Shown here: in pieces, positions 1 to 7,717 of the stretch
Numbering within the stretch: position 1 is the first letter of the stretch
Layout of the letters: every line of letters begins with the position of its first letter
NCBI RefSeq assembly: GCF_001870435.1
Contig: NZ_MDDR01000065.1
Location: forward strand, 213,827-277,826
Direction: 5' to 3'
DNA: 64,000 bases
From: Pseudomonas costantinii
GTDB lineage: Bacteria > Pseudomonadota > Gammaproteobacteria > Pseudomonadales > Pseudomonadaceae
The notes under the pieces: model-generated
Told to the model about the DNA's origin: nothing
What the model saw: the letters and a program-made list of their open reading frames with translations, nothing else
The model's database searches: none
Made by a program: the position numbers and the translations under genes

Positions 1-339
1 ACCGGCGTCGACGTGCAGAAAGGCGAACCGCTCACCTTCACGCCCAAACATGCGGCAAGCCTCTGGACGGTGTACGACCTGCCATACGACTTCCAGGTTG
101 GCTATGGCATAACGGCGCAAACCAAACAGTACCTGGCCAGCGCCGCCGGGGCACCGACCTCACCCGGCTACGCGGTGCAGCGCGCGATGCTCGGTTACAA
201 GGTCAACAAACAGCTGAACCTGCAGTTGAACGTCAACAACCTGTTCGACAAGGAGTACCTGACCCGCATCCGTAACAACGGTTGGGCGGTACCCGGCGAT
301 GGGCGCTCAGCGGTTGTATCGGCCGACTACACGTTCTGA
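1..339 (+). CDS. TonB-dependent receptor, C-terminal part (5' end outside window)
   Basis: The reading frame is open from base 1 and ends with TGA at 337-339, so only the last 112 codons or so are present. The protein shows the alternating strand pattern of an outer-membrane beta-barrel. It has a NVNNLFDKEYL-type segment, typical of the last strands of siderophore receptors, and ends in the aromatic terminal residue (ADYTF) needed for BAM-mediated insertion. It would import a ferric siderophore or similar ligand using TonB energy. The ligand cannot be told from this fragment. It is followed by a REP-like hairpin that separates it from the amino acid transporter operon. Confidence 0.88.
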   Translation, partial: TGVDVQKGEPLTFTPKHAASLWTVYDLPYDFQVGYGITAQTKQYLASAAGAPTSPGYAVQRAMLGYKVNKQLNLQLNVNNLFDKEYLTRIRNNGWAVPGDGRSAVVSADYTF

Positions 340-352
340 TCGCTGGACACTA

Positions 353-383
353 GATCGTTCCCACGCTCTGCGTGGGAATGATC
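353..383. repeat. REP-like hairpin after the receptor gene
   Basis: The two arms GATCGTTCCCACGC and GCGTGGGAATGATC form a near-perfect 14-base stem around a 3-base loop. This hairpin type is very common between genes in Pseudomonas genomes and may also protect or terminate the receptor transcript. It has no T-tract. Confidence 0.75.
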
Positions 384-398
384 ACGCCCCATCAGGCA

Positions 399-443
399 TT
401 CGGTTTTCCGAACACCATCCTCGCCCCTATTCGGTTTGCCGGA
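399..443 (+). promoter_or_regulatory. Two AauR-type binding sites
   Basis: Bases 399-412 read TTCGGttttCCGAA, an exact match to the TTCGG-N4-CCGAA motif that I recall as the AauR site from work on Pseudomonas putida. Bases 430-443 read TTCGGtttgCCGGA, one mismatch. The centres are 31 bp apart, about three helical turns, so two activator dimers would lie on one face. They sit roughly 80-120 bp upstream of the -24/-12 element, the usual place for an NtrC-family activator. Confidence 0.8.
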
Positions 444-519
444 CCCTCGCTCCGAAAAACCTCCGTCACATAAAGTTAATATCCATATAAATCAAATAGT
501 TAACTGTTTGCCTCAGGTA

Positions 520-535
520 TGGCACGACTCATGCT
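520..535 (+). promoter_or_regulatory. Sigma-54 (-24/-12) promoter of the gltI operon
   Basis: TGGCACGACTCATGCT has the invariant GG (521-522) and GC (533-534) at the exact 12-base spacing of RpoN promoters, with a full TGGCAC upstream element. Transcription would start near 546, giving a leader of about 100 bases before the gltI start. It fits control by the sigma-54 activator AauR encoded downstream. Confidence 0.8.
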
Positions 536-647
536 CTACACTCCCTGACGATTGCCTGAGACGCTTCAGGAGCCGTTACGGGCATTCGCTGTACAAGAGA
601 GCCGTTTAGCCGGCTTCATAAAAAAAACAAATGTCGAGGAAGTATTG

Positions 648-1574
648 ATGCGCATCGTTCCCCATATCTTGGGCGCAGCTATCGCTGCTGCTCTGATCAG
701 CACTCCAGTTTTCGCCGCCGAACTCACCGGCACACTGAAGAAAATCAACGACTCCGGCACCATCACTCTCGCGCACCGCGACAGCTCCATTCCGTTTTCC
801 TACATCGCGGATGGTTCGGGCAAACCCGTGGGCTACTCCCACGACGTTCAGTTGGCTGTCGTTGAAGCCCTGAAAAAAGACCTGAACAAGCCCGATCTGA
901 AGGCCAAGTACAACCTGGTCACCTCGCAAACCCGAATCCCGCTGATCCAGAACGGCACCGCGGACCTCGAGTGCGGCTCCACCACCAACAACGCCGAACG
1001 CGCCCAACAAGTCGACTTCACCGTCAACATCTTCGAAATCGGCACCCGTTTGCTGGTCAAGAAAGACAAGGACGGCAAGCCCTCCTACGCCGACTTTGCT
1101 GACCTGAAAGGCAAAAACGTCGTGACCACCGCCGGCACCACGTCCGAGCGCATCATCAAAGCGATGAACGCCGACAAGCAGATGGGCATGAACGTCATCT
1201 CCGCCAAAGACCATGGCGAAGCCTTCAACATGCTGGAAAGCGGCCGCGCCGTAGCCTTCATGATGGACGACGCCCTGCTGGCCGGTGAAGAAGCCAAGGC
1301 CAAGAAGCCGGACGATTGGGTCATCACCGGTACTCCACAATCCTTCGAAGCCTATGCTTGCATGGTTCGTAAAGACGACCCTGCGTTCAAGAAAGCGGTA
1401 GATGACGCCATCGTTGGCCTCTACAAATCCGGCGAAATCAACAAAATCTACAGCAAATGGTTCGAAAGCCCGATTCCACCAAAAGGCCTGAACCTGAACT
1501 TCCCGATGAGCGAAAAGGTTAAAGAGCTGATCGCTAACCCAAGCGATAAGCCGGCGCCTGACGTAAAAATCTGA
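648..1574 (+). CDS. gltI: Glutamate/aspartate ABC transporter substrate-binding protein
   Basis: This is the periplasmic binding protein that captures acidic amino acids for the GltJKL importer (called AatJ in Pseudomonas). The ATG at 648 is chosen because GAGGA lies just upstream and the product begins with a clear signal peptide (MRIVPHILGAAIAAALISTP, cleavage after a VFAA motif). The 308-residue length is normal for family 3 solute-binding proteins, and the segments DSGTITLAHRDSSIPFSY, GTADLECGSTTNN and GTTSERI are typical of the GltI lobes. It is the first gene of the operon and is separated from gltJ by a stem-loop. That arrangement usually yields more binding protein than permease. Regulation by AauR and RpoN is indicated by the upstream sites. 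Confidence 0.95.
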   Translation: MRIVPHILGAAIAAALISTPVFAAELTGTLKKINDSGTITLAHRDSSIPFSYIADGSGKPVGYSHDVQLAVVEALKKDLNKPDLKAKYNLVTSQTRIPLIQNGTADLECGSTTNNAERAQQVDFTVNIFEIGTRLLVKKDKDGKPSYADFADLKGKNVVTTAGTTSERIIKAMNADKQMGMNVISAKDHGEAFNMLESGRAVAFMMDDALLAGEEAKAKKPDDWVITGTPQSFEAYACMVRKDDPAFKKAVDDAIVGLYKSGEINKIYSKWFESPIPPKGLNLNFPMSEKVKELIANPSDKPAPDVKI

Positions 1575-1594
1575 CACCTGATCTAACCTTATCT

Positions 1595-1620
1595 CCTGAG
1601 GGGGCCAATCCTCCCTCAGG
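1595..1620 (+). terminator. Stem-loop between gltI and gltJ
   Basis: CCTGAGGG (1595-1602) pairs perfectly with CCCTCAGG (1613-1620) around a 10-base loop. There is no long T-run, so it probably acts as a partial terminator or 3'-end protector for the gltI message rather than a full stop. Confidence 0.6.
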
Positions 1621-1769
1621 TATCTGTTACTACCTGCTGGCTTTACTTTGGAACACTCGACCTGGCGGTTTTCGAGCCGATCGTGTGTGCCTGGCGTTCA
1701 CCGCCGGGCGGGAAAGGATCTTCCCCAGGCGGGTGCTTGTACATTGATCGATCTCGAGGGGAGACCCTA

Positions 1770-2516
1770 ATGAATTACAACTGGGACTGGGGCGTGTTCT
1801 TCAAGTCCACCGGCGTTGGCAGCGAGACTTATCTCGACTGGTACATCGCCGGCTTGGGCTGGACCATTGCCATCGCTGTCGTGGCATGGATTATCGCCTT
1901 GCTGCTGGGCTCCATTCTGGGGGTCATGCGCACCGTGCCAAACCGCATCGTATCGGGCATCGCGACCTGCTACGTGGAACTGTTTCGTAACGTGCCGCTG
2001 CTGGTTCAGCTGTTTGTCTGGTATTTCCTGATACCCGACATGCTGCCGCAAAACCTGCAGGACTGGTACAAACAAGACCTGAACCCGACCACCTCGGCCT
2101 ACCTGAGCGTTGTCGTGTGCCTGGGCTTGTTCACCGCCGCCCGTGTGTGTGAACAAGTCCGTACCGGCATTCAAGCGCTGCCACGCGGCCAAGAAGCTGC
2201 CGCGCGCGCCATGGGCTTCAAGCTGCCGCAGATCTACTGGAACGTGCTGCTGCCCCAGGCCTACCGGATCATCATTCCGCCGCTCACCTCGGAATTCCTC
2301 AACGTCTTCAAGAACTCCTCCGTGGCGTCCTTGATCGGCCTGATGGAGTTGCTTGCGCAAACCAAACAGACCGCCGAGTTCTCGGCCAACCTGTTTGAAG
2401 CCTTCACCTTGGCCACGCTGATCTACTTCACCTTGAACATGAGCTTGATGTTGCTGATGCGCCTAGTCGAGAAGAAAGTCGCCGTGCCCGGCCTGATCTC
2501 CGTGGGGGGTAAATAA
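1770..2516 (+). CDS. gltJ: Glutamate/aspartate ABC transporter permease GltJ
   Basis: This is one of the two inner-membrane permease subunits of the acidic amino acid importer. The ATG at 1770 is preceded by GAGGGGAG; an in-frame extension upstream to 1683 has no such site. The 248-residue protein has about five hydrophobic segments. It also carries the EAA loop typical of polar amino acid permeases (QEAAARAMGFKLPQIYWNVLLPQA), which contacts the ATPase. The FRNVPLLVQLFVWYF segment is characteristic of the His/Glu/Gln permease family. Its stop codon overlaps the gltK start by one base (TAATG), so the two are translationally coupled. Confidence 0.95.
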   Translation: MNYNWDWGVFFKSTGVGSETYLDWYIAGLGWTIAIAVVAWIIALLLGSILGVMRTVPNRIVSGIATCYVELFRNVPLLVQLFVWYFLIPDMLPQNLQDWYKQDLNPTTSAYLSVVVCLGLFTAARVCEQVRTGIQALPRGQEAAARAMGFKLPQIYWNVLLPQAYRIIIPPLTSEFLNVFKNSSVASLIGLMELLAQTKQTAEFSANLFEAFTLATLIYFTLNMSLMLLMRLVEKKVAVPGLISVGGK

Positions 2517-3187
2517 TGGACTTCGATTTCAGCGGCATCATCCCCGCCATTCCGGGCCTGTGGAACGGCATGGTCATGACCTTGCAGTTGATGGTCATGG
2601 GTGTGGTCGGCGGCATCGCCCTTGGTACGGTCCTGGCGTTGATGCGCCTGTCGTCCAACAAGTTGTTGTCGCGCCTGGCCGGCGCCTACGTGAACTATTT
2701 CCGCTCGATCCCACTGCTGTTGGTGATCACCTGGTTCTACCTGGCGGTACCGTTCGTACTGCGCTGGATTACCGGCGAAGACACCCCGATCGGTGCGTTC
2801 ACGTCCTGCGTCGTGGCCTTCATGATGTTCGAAGCCGCGTACTTCTGTGAAATCGTACGGGCCGGCGTGCAGTCGATTCCCAAGGGCCAGATGGGCGCGG
2901 CGCAAGCGATGGGCATGACCTATGGCCAGACCATGCGTTTGATCATCCTGCCCCAGGCGTTCCGCAAGATGACCCCGTTGCTGCTGCAACAGTCGATCAT
3001 CCTGTTCCAAGACACCTCGCTGGTCTACACCGTGGGCCTGGTGGACTTCCTCAACTCCGCCCGTTCCAACGGCGACATCATCGGCCGCTCCAATGAGTTC
3101 CTGATCTTCGCCGGTGTCGTCTACTTCATCATCAGCTTTTCCGCCTCGCTGCTGGTCAAGCGTCTGCAAAAAAGGTTTGCCGTATGA
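2516..3187 (+). CDS. gltK: Glutamate/aspartate ABC transporter permease GltK
   Basis: This is the second membrane subunit, forming the heterodimeric channel with GltJ. The 223-residue protein starts inside the gltJ stop codon and ends overlapping the gltL start (ATGA). It shows the family signature YFRSIPLLLVITWFY and an EAA loop (KGQMGAAQAMGMTYGQTMRLI) for contact with the GltL ATPase, and has about five transmembrane segments. Its length and order in the operon match the known GltIJKL/AatJQMP systems. Confidence 0.95.
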   Translation: MDFDFSGIIPAIPGLWNGMVMTLQLMVMGVVGGIALGTVLALMRLSSNKLLSRLAGAYVNYFRSIPLLLVITWFYLAVPFVLRWITGEDTPIGAFTSCVVAFMMFEAAYFCEIVRAGVQSIPKGQMGAAQAMGMTYGQTMRLIILPQAFRKMTPLLLQQSIILFQDTSLVYTVGLVDFLNSARSNGDIIGRSNEFLIFAGVVYFIISFSASLLVKRLQKRFAV

Positions 3188-3918
3188 TCTCTATCAAGAA
3201 CATCAACAAGTGGTATGGCGACTTCCAGGTGCTGACCGATTGCAGCACTGATGTCAAAAAAGGCGAAGTGATCGTGGTGTGCGGGCCATCCGGCTCGGGT
3301 AAGTCCACCCTGATCAAGTGCGTCAACGCGCTGGAACCGTTCCAGAAGGGCGACATCGTGGTCGACGGCACCTCCATCGCCGACCCGAAGACCAACCTGC
3401 CGAAGTTGCGTTCACGCGTGGGCATGGTATTCCAGCACTTCGAACTGTTCCCGCACCTGACCATCACCGAAAACCTGACCATCGCGCAGATCAAGGTGCT
3501 TGGCCGCAGCAAGGAAGAAGCCACCAAGAAAGGCCTGCAACTGCTTGAGCGCGTAGGTCTGTCGGCACACGCCCACAAGCACCCGGGCCAACTGTCCGGT
3601 GGCCAGCAACAACGTGTGGCGATTGCCCGCGCCCTGGCCATGGACCCGATCGTCATGCTGTTCGACGAACCGACCTCCGCCCTCGACCCGGAAATGGTCA
3701 ACGAAGTGCTGGACGTGATGGTGCAACTGGCCCAGGAAGGCATGACCATGATGTGCGTAACCCACGAAATGGGCTTCGCCCGTAAAGTGGCCGACCGCGT
3801 AATTTTCATGGACGCCGGCAAGATCATCGAGGACTGCCCGAAGGAAGAGTTCTTCGGCGACATCAGCGCCCGCTCCGAACGCGCGCAGCACTTCCTTGAG
3901 AAAATCCTGCAGCACTAA
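3184..3918 (+). CDS. gltL: Glutamate/aspartate ABC transporter ATP-binding protein
   Basis: This is the cytoplasmic ATPase that powers GltJK. All nucleotide-binding motifs are intact: Walker A GPSGSGKST near residues 37-45, Q-loop at VGMVFQHFELFPH, signature LSGGQQQR, Walker B VMLFDEPTSALD and the switch histidine in VTHEMGFARKVADRVIFMD. The 244-residue length is standard for polar amino acid ABC ATPases. It overlaps gltK by four bases. A stem-loop follows before the regulator genes. Confidence 0.96.
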   Translation: MISIKNINKWYGDFQVLTDCSTDVKKGEVIVVCGPSGSGKSTLIKCVNALEPFQKGDIVVDGTSIADPKTNLPKLRSRVGMVFQHFELFPHLTITENLTIAQIKVLGRSKEEATKKGLQLLERVGLSAHAHKHPGQLSGGQQQRVAIARALAMDPIVMLFDEPTSALDPEMVNEVLDVMVQLAQEGMTMMCVTHEMGFARKVADRVIFMDAGKIIEDCPKEEFFGDISARSERAQHFLEKILQH

Positions 3919-3925
3919 GCACTGT

Positions 3926-3965
3926 CCAATTGTGGTGAGGGGTCAATGCCCTTCACCACAACTGG
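3926..3965 (+). terminator. Stem-loop after gltL
   Basis: TTGTGGTGA (3930-3938) pairs with TCACCACAA (3953-3961), with further GG/CC pairing inside the loop and CCAA/CTGG flanks. No T-tract follows. It could reduce read-through from the transporter genes into aauSR, which have only a short gap here. Confidence 0.55.
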
Positions 3966-3984
3966 TTGACCCAAGGCATCTGTG

Positions 3985-5886
3985 ATGAAATGCGACCCCA
4001 ACCAATTTCGCGCCGCACCGCCATCACTTGCCGTGAAACCTCGCCTGATTCGCCAACTGTTCCTGCCGCCGTTGATCATCGCCTTGATGATCGGCTTGGG
4101 TTATATCGGCTTCTGGGTCAGTGAGTACTATGGCATCCGCACCCTCAGCGACAACGGCGAACGCCAGTTGGAGCTGCACGCTCGCACCGTCGAAAGTGAA
4201 CTGAGCAAATACACCTACCTGCCCAGCCTCCTGGAACTGGAGTCCAGCGTCTCCACACTGCTGGCCGACCCGACCCAGGAAACCCGGCAGTCGGTCAACG
4301 ATTACCTCGAAGGCCTGAACCGACGCAGTCGCAGTCGGGCCATCTACGTGATGGACACCACCGGCCGCGTGCTGGCCACCAGTAACTGGCGCGATGCCGA
4401 CAGTTACCAGGGTGAAGACCTGTCCTTTCGCGCCTATTTCCAGAACGCCGTACGCGGTCAGCCCGGCCGCTTCTATGGCATCGGCAGTACCAACGGCGAG
4501 CCTGGCTACTACCTGGCTCACGGCCTTGAAGAGCACGGCAAGATCATCGGCGTCGCGGTAGTCAAAGTGCGCCTCGAAGCCCTGGAAGAACGCTGGCAAC
4601 GCGCGCGTCTCGAAGCGTTTGTGAGCGACGAGAACGGCATCATCATTCTGTCCAGCGACCCGGCCCGTCGCCTCAAGGCCGTGCGGCCGCTGAGCGATGA
4701 CACCAAGGAACGCCTGGCCCACAGCCTGCAATATTACTGGGCGACGCTGAACGAGCTGGAACCCCTGGCCCGCGAGCGTATCAATGAAGGCACCGAAAAA
4801 CTGACGTTCCCCGCCAACAGCGAAGTAGTGGCCGACGAGAAAGAGGTCAGCTACCTGGCCCAGACTCGGCCCCTGAGTGATACGCCGTGGAATTTCACGC
4901 TGCTCACCCCGCTCAATGACTTGCGCCGAGCAGCGATCAACCAAGGCATCCTGGTGGCCGTCGCGTTTGGCCTGGTCGCCTTTTTGCTGATTGCCTGGAA
5001 CGAGCGGCGCAAGGTCATCGCCACGCGCCTCGCCGCGCGGGAAGCCTTGCAGGAAGCCAACAGCCAGCTGGAACGGCGGATTGCCGAACGCACCACCGAC
5101 CTGCGCGCCAGCAACGAACGGCTCAAGGGCCAAATTCGCGAACGCCGCCAGGCCGAAGAAACCCTGCGCCGTGCCCAGGATGAACTGGTGCAGGCCGGCA
5201 AGCTGGCAGCCATAGGCCAAATGTCCACCAGCATTGCCCATGAATTGAACCAACCCCTGGCCGCGTTGCGCACCTTGTCCGGCAATACCGTGCGCTTCCT
5301 GGAACGCGGCGCACTGGATACTGCCAGCGCCAACCTCAAGACCATTAACGAGTTAATCGACCGCATGGGCCGCATCACCGCCAGCCTGCGCTCCTTTGCC
5401 CGGCGCGGTGACGACCAGGGCGAAGCCAACCTTGGCAAGGCCGTGGACGCCGCGTTCCAGGTATTGGGCGCCCGCCTGGACAGCCTGCCGTTAACCGTGC
5501 ACCGCGACTTCGCCAACGCCCAATTGCAAATCGACCAGACGCGCCTGGAGCAGATCCTGGTCAACCTGATCGGCAACGCCCTCGACGCCATGCAAGCGCA
5601 GCCGGCACCCGAACTGTGGCTCAACGGCCACATTCTCGACGGCAAATATCGCCTGCATGTGCGCGACAACGGTCACGGCATCGACTCCGAGGCGCGTAAG
5701 CATTTATTCGAACCCTTCTTCACCACCAAACCCGGCGAACAAGGCCTGGGCCTGGGCCTGACCCTTTCCGCCAGCCTCGCGGCGGCCACTGGCGGCAACC
5801 TCGCCGTGGAACACCCGGCCGAGGGTGGTACTGCCTTTGTCTTGTGCCTTCCGTTGGTTGGCGCTCAAAAAGCTGAGTCGACATGA
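3985..5886 (+). CDS. aauS: Sensor histidine kinase for acidic amino acids, AauS
   Basis: This is a membrane-bound DctB-type histidine kinase that senses acidic amino acids and phosphorylates AauR. Domains in order: a first transmembrane segment near residues 22-42, a periplasmic double-Cache-like sensor region (about 45-300), and a second membrane segment (GILVAVAFGLVAFLLIAW). Next come a coiled coil rich in Glu/Arg, the dimerisation and phosphoacceptor domain with IAHELNQPLAALRTLSGN (His near residue 419), and an ATPase domain with NLIGNALDAM, DNGHGID and GLGLGLTLS. A GTG lies immediately before the chosen ATG and either could be used. Its end overlaps aauR by four bases. The name rests on family type and the adjacent transporter operon. 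Confidence 0.9.
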   Translation: MKCDPNQFRAAPPSLAVKPRLIRQLFLPPLIIALMIGLGYIGFWVSEYYGIRTLSDNGERQLELHARTVESELSKYTYLPSLLELESSVSTLLADPTQETRQSVNDYLEGLNRRSRSRAIYVMDTTGRVLATSNWRDADSYQGEDLSFRAYFQNAVRGQPGRFYGIGSTNGEPGYYLAHGLEEHGKIIGVAVVKVRLEALEERWQRARLEAFVSDENGIIILSSDPARRLKAVRPLSDDTKERLAHSLQYYWATLNELEPLARERINEGTEKLTFPANSEVVADEKEVSYLAQTRPLSDTPWNFTLLTPLNDLRRAAINQGILVAVAFGLVAFLLIAWNERRKVIATRLAAREALQEANSQLERRIAERTTDLRASNERLKGQIRERRQAEETLRRAQDELVQAGKLAAIGQMSTSIAHELNQPLAALRTLSGNTVRFLERGALDTASANLKTINELIDRMGRITASLRSFARRGDDQGEANLGKAVDAAFQVLGARLDSLPLTVHRDFANAQLQIDQTRLEQILVNLIGNALDAMQAQPAPELWLNGHILDGKYRLHVRDNGHGIDSEARKHLFEPFFTTKPGEQGLGLGLTLSASLAAATGGNLAVEHPAEGGTAFVLCLPLVGAQKAEST

Positions 5887-7232
5887 ATACAGACGTTACA
5901 ACCCCAGCAGGCGAACTCACCGTCCTGATCGTCGAGGACGACCCCCATGTGTTGCTCGGCTGCCAGCAAGCCCTGGCGCTGGAAGACATTCCCAGCGTGG
6001 GCGTGGGCAGTGCCGAGGAAGCGCTCAAGCGCATCGGCGAGAACTTTGCCGGCATCGTCATCAGCGACATTCGCCTGCCGGGCATCGATGGTCTGGAACT
6101 GCTGACCCGCCTTAAGGCATTGGATAAAAGCTTGCCGGTGGTGCTGATCACTGGCCATGGCGATATCTCGATGGCCGTCGGCGCGATGCGCAACGGCGCC
6201 TATGATTTCATGGAAAAACCCTTCTCCCCCGAGCGTTTGGTCGACGTGGCCCGCCGCGCCCTGGAACAGCGTGGACTGGCACGAGAAGTGTGGTCGCTGC
6301 GACGCCAATTGGCCGAACGCGACTCCCTGGAGGGCCGCATCATTGGCCGCTCCCCGGCCATGCAGAACCTGCGCGAGCTGATCGCCAATGTGGCCGACAC
6401 CTCGGCCAACGTGCTGATCGAAGGCGAGACCGGCACCGGTAAGGAACTGGTTGCGCGCTGCCTGCATGATTTCAGCCGACGCCATTCCCACCAGTTCGTC
6501 GCCTTGAACTGCGGCGGCCTGCCGGAAAACCTGTTCGAAAGCGAAATTTTCGGCCACGAAGCCAACGCCTTTACCGGCGCCGGAAAACGTCGTATCGGCA
6601 AGATCGAACACGCCCACGAAGGCACGCTGTTTCTCGATGAAGTGGAAAGCATGCCGATCAACCTGCAGATCAAGTTATTGCGAGTGTTACAGGAACGCAC
6701 CTTGGAACGCCTGGGTTCAAACCAGAGCGTGGCGGTGGATTGCCGGGTGATCGCCGCCACCAAGTCCGACCTCGACGAACTGAGCCGCGCCAGCCAATTT
6801 CGCAGCGACCTGTACTACCGCCTCAACGTGGTGACCCTGGAACTGCCGCCCCTGCGCGAGCGCCGCGAAGACATCCTGCAGTTGTTCGAACACTTCCTGC
6901 AGCAGTCGTCGTTGCGCTTCGACCGCACCGCACCGGAACTAGACAACCAGACCGTGTCGAGCTTGATGAGCCACGACTGGCCAGGCAACGTGCGTGAACT
7001 GCGCAACGTTGCCGAACGCTTTGCCCTGGGCTTACCCGCCTTCAAGAAAAGCGGCACCGGCAGCGCAAACCATGGCCTGGCGTTTACCGAGGCGGTGGAA
7101 GCCTTCGAACGCAACCTGCTCAACGACGCCTTGCAACGCAGCGGCGGCAACCTGACCCAGGCCAGCCAGGAGCTGGGAATGGCCAAGACCACCCTGTTCG
7201 ACAAGGTCAAAAAGTACGGTTTGAGCCACTAA
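5883..7232 (+). CDS. aauR: Sigma-54-dependent response regulator AauR
   Basis: This DctD-type activator turns on the acidic amino acid transporter genes. It has a receiver domain with the phosphoacceptor Asp near residue 62 (IVISDIRLPG), then an AAA+ domain with Walker A GETGTGKE (about 181-188) and Walker B GTLFLDEVES. A C-terminal Fis-type helix-turn-helix follows (LTQASQELGMAKTTLFDKVKK). The loop that contacts sigma-54 reads NAFTGA instead of the usual GAFTGA; the codon is AAC. The 449-residue length fits the family. The TTCGG-N4-CCGAA sites upstream of gltI are its likely targets. Confidence 0.92.
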   Translation: MNTDVTTPAGELTVLIVEDDPHVLLGCQQALALEDIPSVGVGSAEEALKRIGENFAGIVISDIRLPGIDGLELLTRLKALDKSLPVVLITGHGDISMAVGAMRNGAYDFMEKPFSPERLVDVARRALEQRGLAREVWSLRRQLAERDSLEGRIIGRSPAMQNLRELIANVADTSANVLIEGETGTGKELVARCLHDFSRRHSHQFVALNCGGLPENLFESEIFGHEANAFTGAGKRRIGKIEHAHEGTLFLDEVESMPINLQIKLLRVLQERTLERLGSNQSVAVDCRVIAATKSDLDELSRASQFRSDLYYRLNVVTLELPPLRERREDILQLFEHFLQQSSLRFDRTAPELDNQTVSSLMSHDWPGNVRELRNVAERFALGLPAFKKSGTGSANHGLAFTEAVEAFERNLLNDALQRSGGNLTQASQELGMAKTTLFDKVKKYGLSH

Positions 7233-7242
7233 GGAGCGCAGT

Positions 7243-7581
7243 GTGGATCTGGTATTAAAAGCCGCTCTTGGCGCAGCGGTAGTGTTGATTCTGGCGGCGC
7301 TGGCCAAGACCAAAAACTATTACCTCGCAGGGCTGGTGCCGCTGTTTCCGACCTTTGCGTTGATCGCGCACTACATCGTCGGCAAGGGCCGCTCGGCAGA
7401 CGACTTGAAGACCACCATCCTGTTTGGGATGTGGTCGATCATTCCGTACTTTGTGTATTTGGCGACGCTGTATGTGATGGTCGACCGCATGCGATTAGAG
7501 GCATCACTCGCCGTGGCGGCGGTGGCGTGGTTAATCGCGGCGACCATTTTGGTGAGCCTGTGGGTACGCGTCCACACCTGA
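7243..7581 (+). CDS. glpM: GlpM family inner-membrane protein
   Basis: This small protein (112 aa) has four hydrophobic segments and resembles GlpM, described in P. aeruginosa as a membrane protein affecting alginate production. The conserved core includes AALAKTKNYYLAGLVPLFPTFALIAH. The start is GTG at 7243, preceded by AAGGAG. It lies 10 bases after aauR and may share its transcript. It is followed by a long inverted repeat that could end the operon. Its molecular role is not known. Confidence 0.85.
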   Translation: MDLVLKAALGAAVVLILAALAKTKNYYLAGLVPLFPTFALIAHYIVGKGRSADDLKTTILFGMWSIIPYFVYLATLYVMVDRMRLEASLAVAAVAWLIAATILVSLWVRVHT

Positions 7582-7586
7582 TTAAA

Positions 7587-7702
7587 CCGTAGCAGCTGTC
7601 GAGCGCCAGCGAGGCTGCGTCAGGCGCGGCGCAATGCTCTGTCTGACTCGGTATCGGCAGCGTGACCAACGCAGCCTCGCTGGCGCTCGACAGCTGCTAC
7701 GG
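7587..7702. repeat. Long inverted repeat, 34-bp perfect arms
   Basis: The arm at 7587-7620 (starting CCGTAGCAGCTGTCGAGC) is perfectly complementary to 7669-7702, with a 48-base spacer that also has partial pairing. A related copy with diverged arms lies at 20135-20250. The element separates two convergent operons and could fold into a bidirectional terminator. It looks like a non-autonomous intergenic repeat family of this genome. Confidence 0.9.
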
Positions 7703-7717
7703 AAGTTTTCAGCCGCG

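Noticed and set aside
606..1577. A 323-codon minus-strand frame opposite gltI
   Set aside because: Antisense of a clear substrate-binding protein gene, no ribosome site and no recognisable domain.
7587..7702. CRISPR array or attachment site
   Set aside because: There are only two inverted arms and no regularly spaced direct repeats; no integrase or cas gene is nearby.
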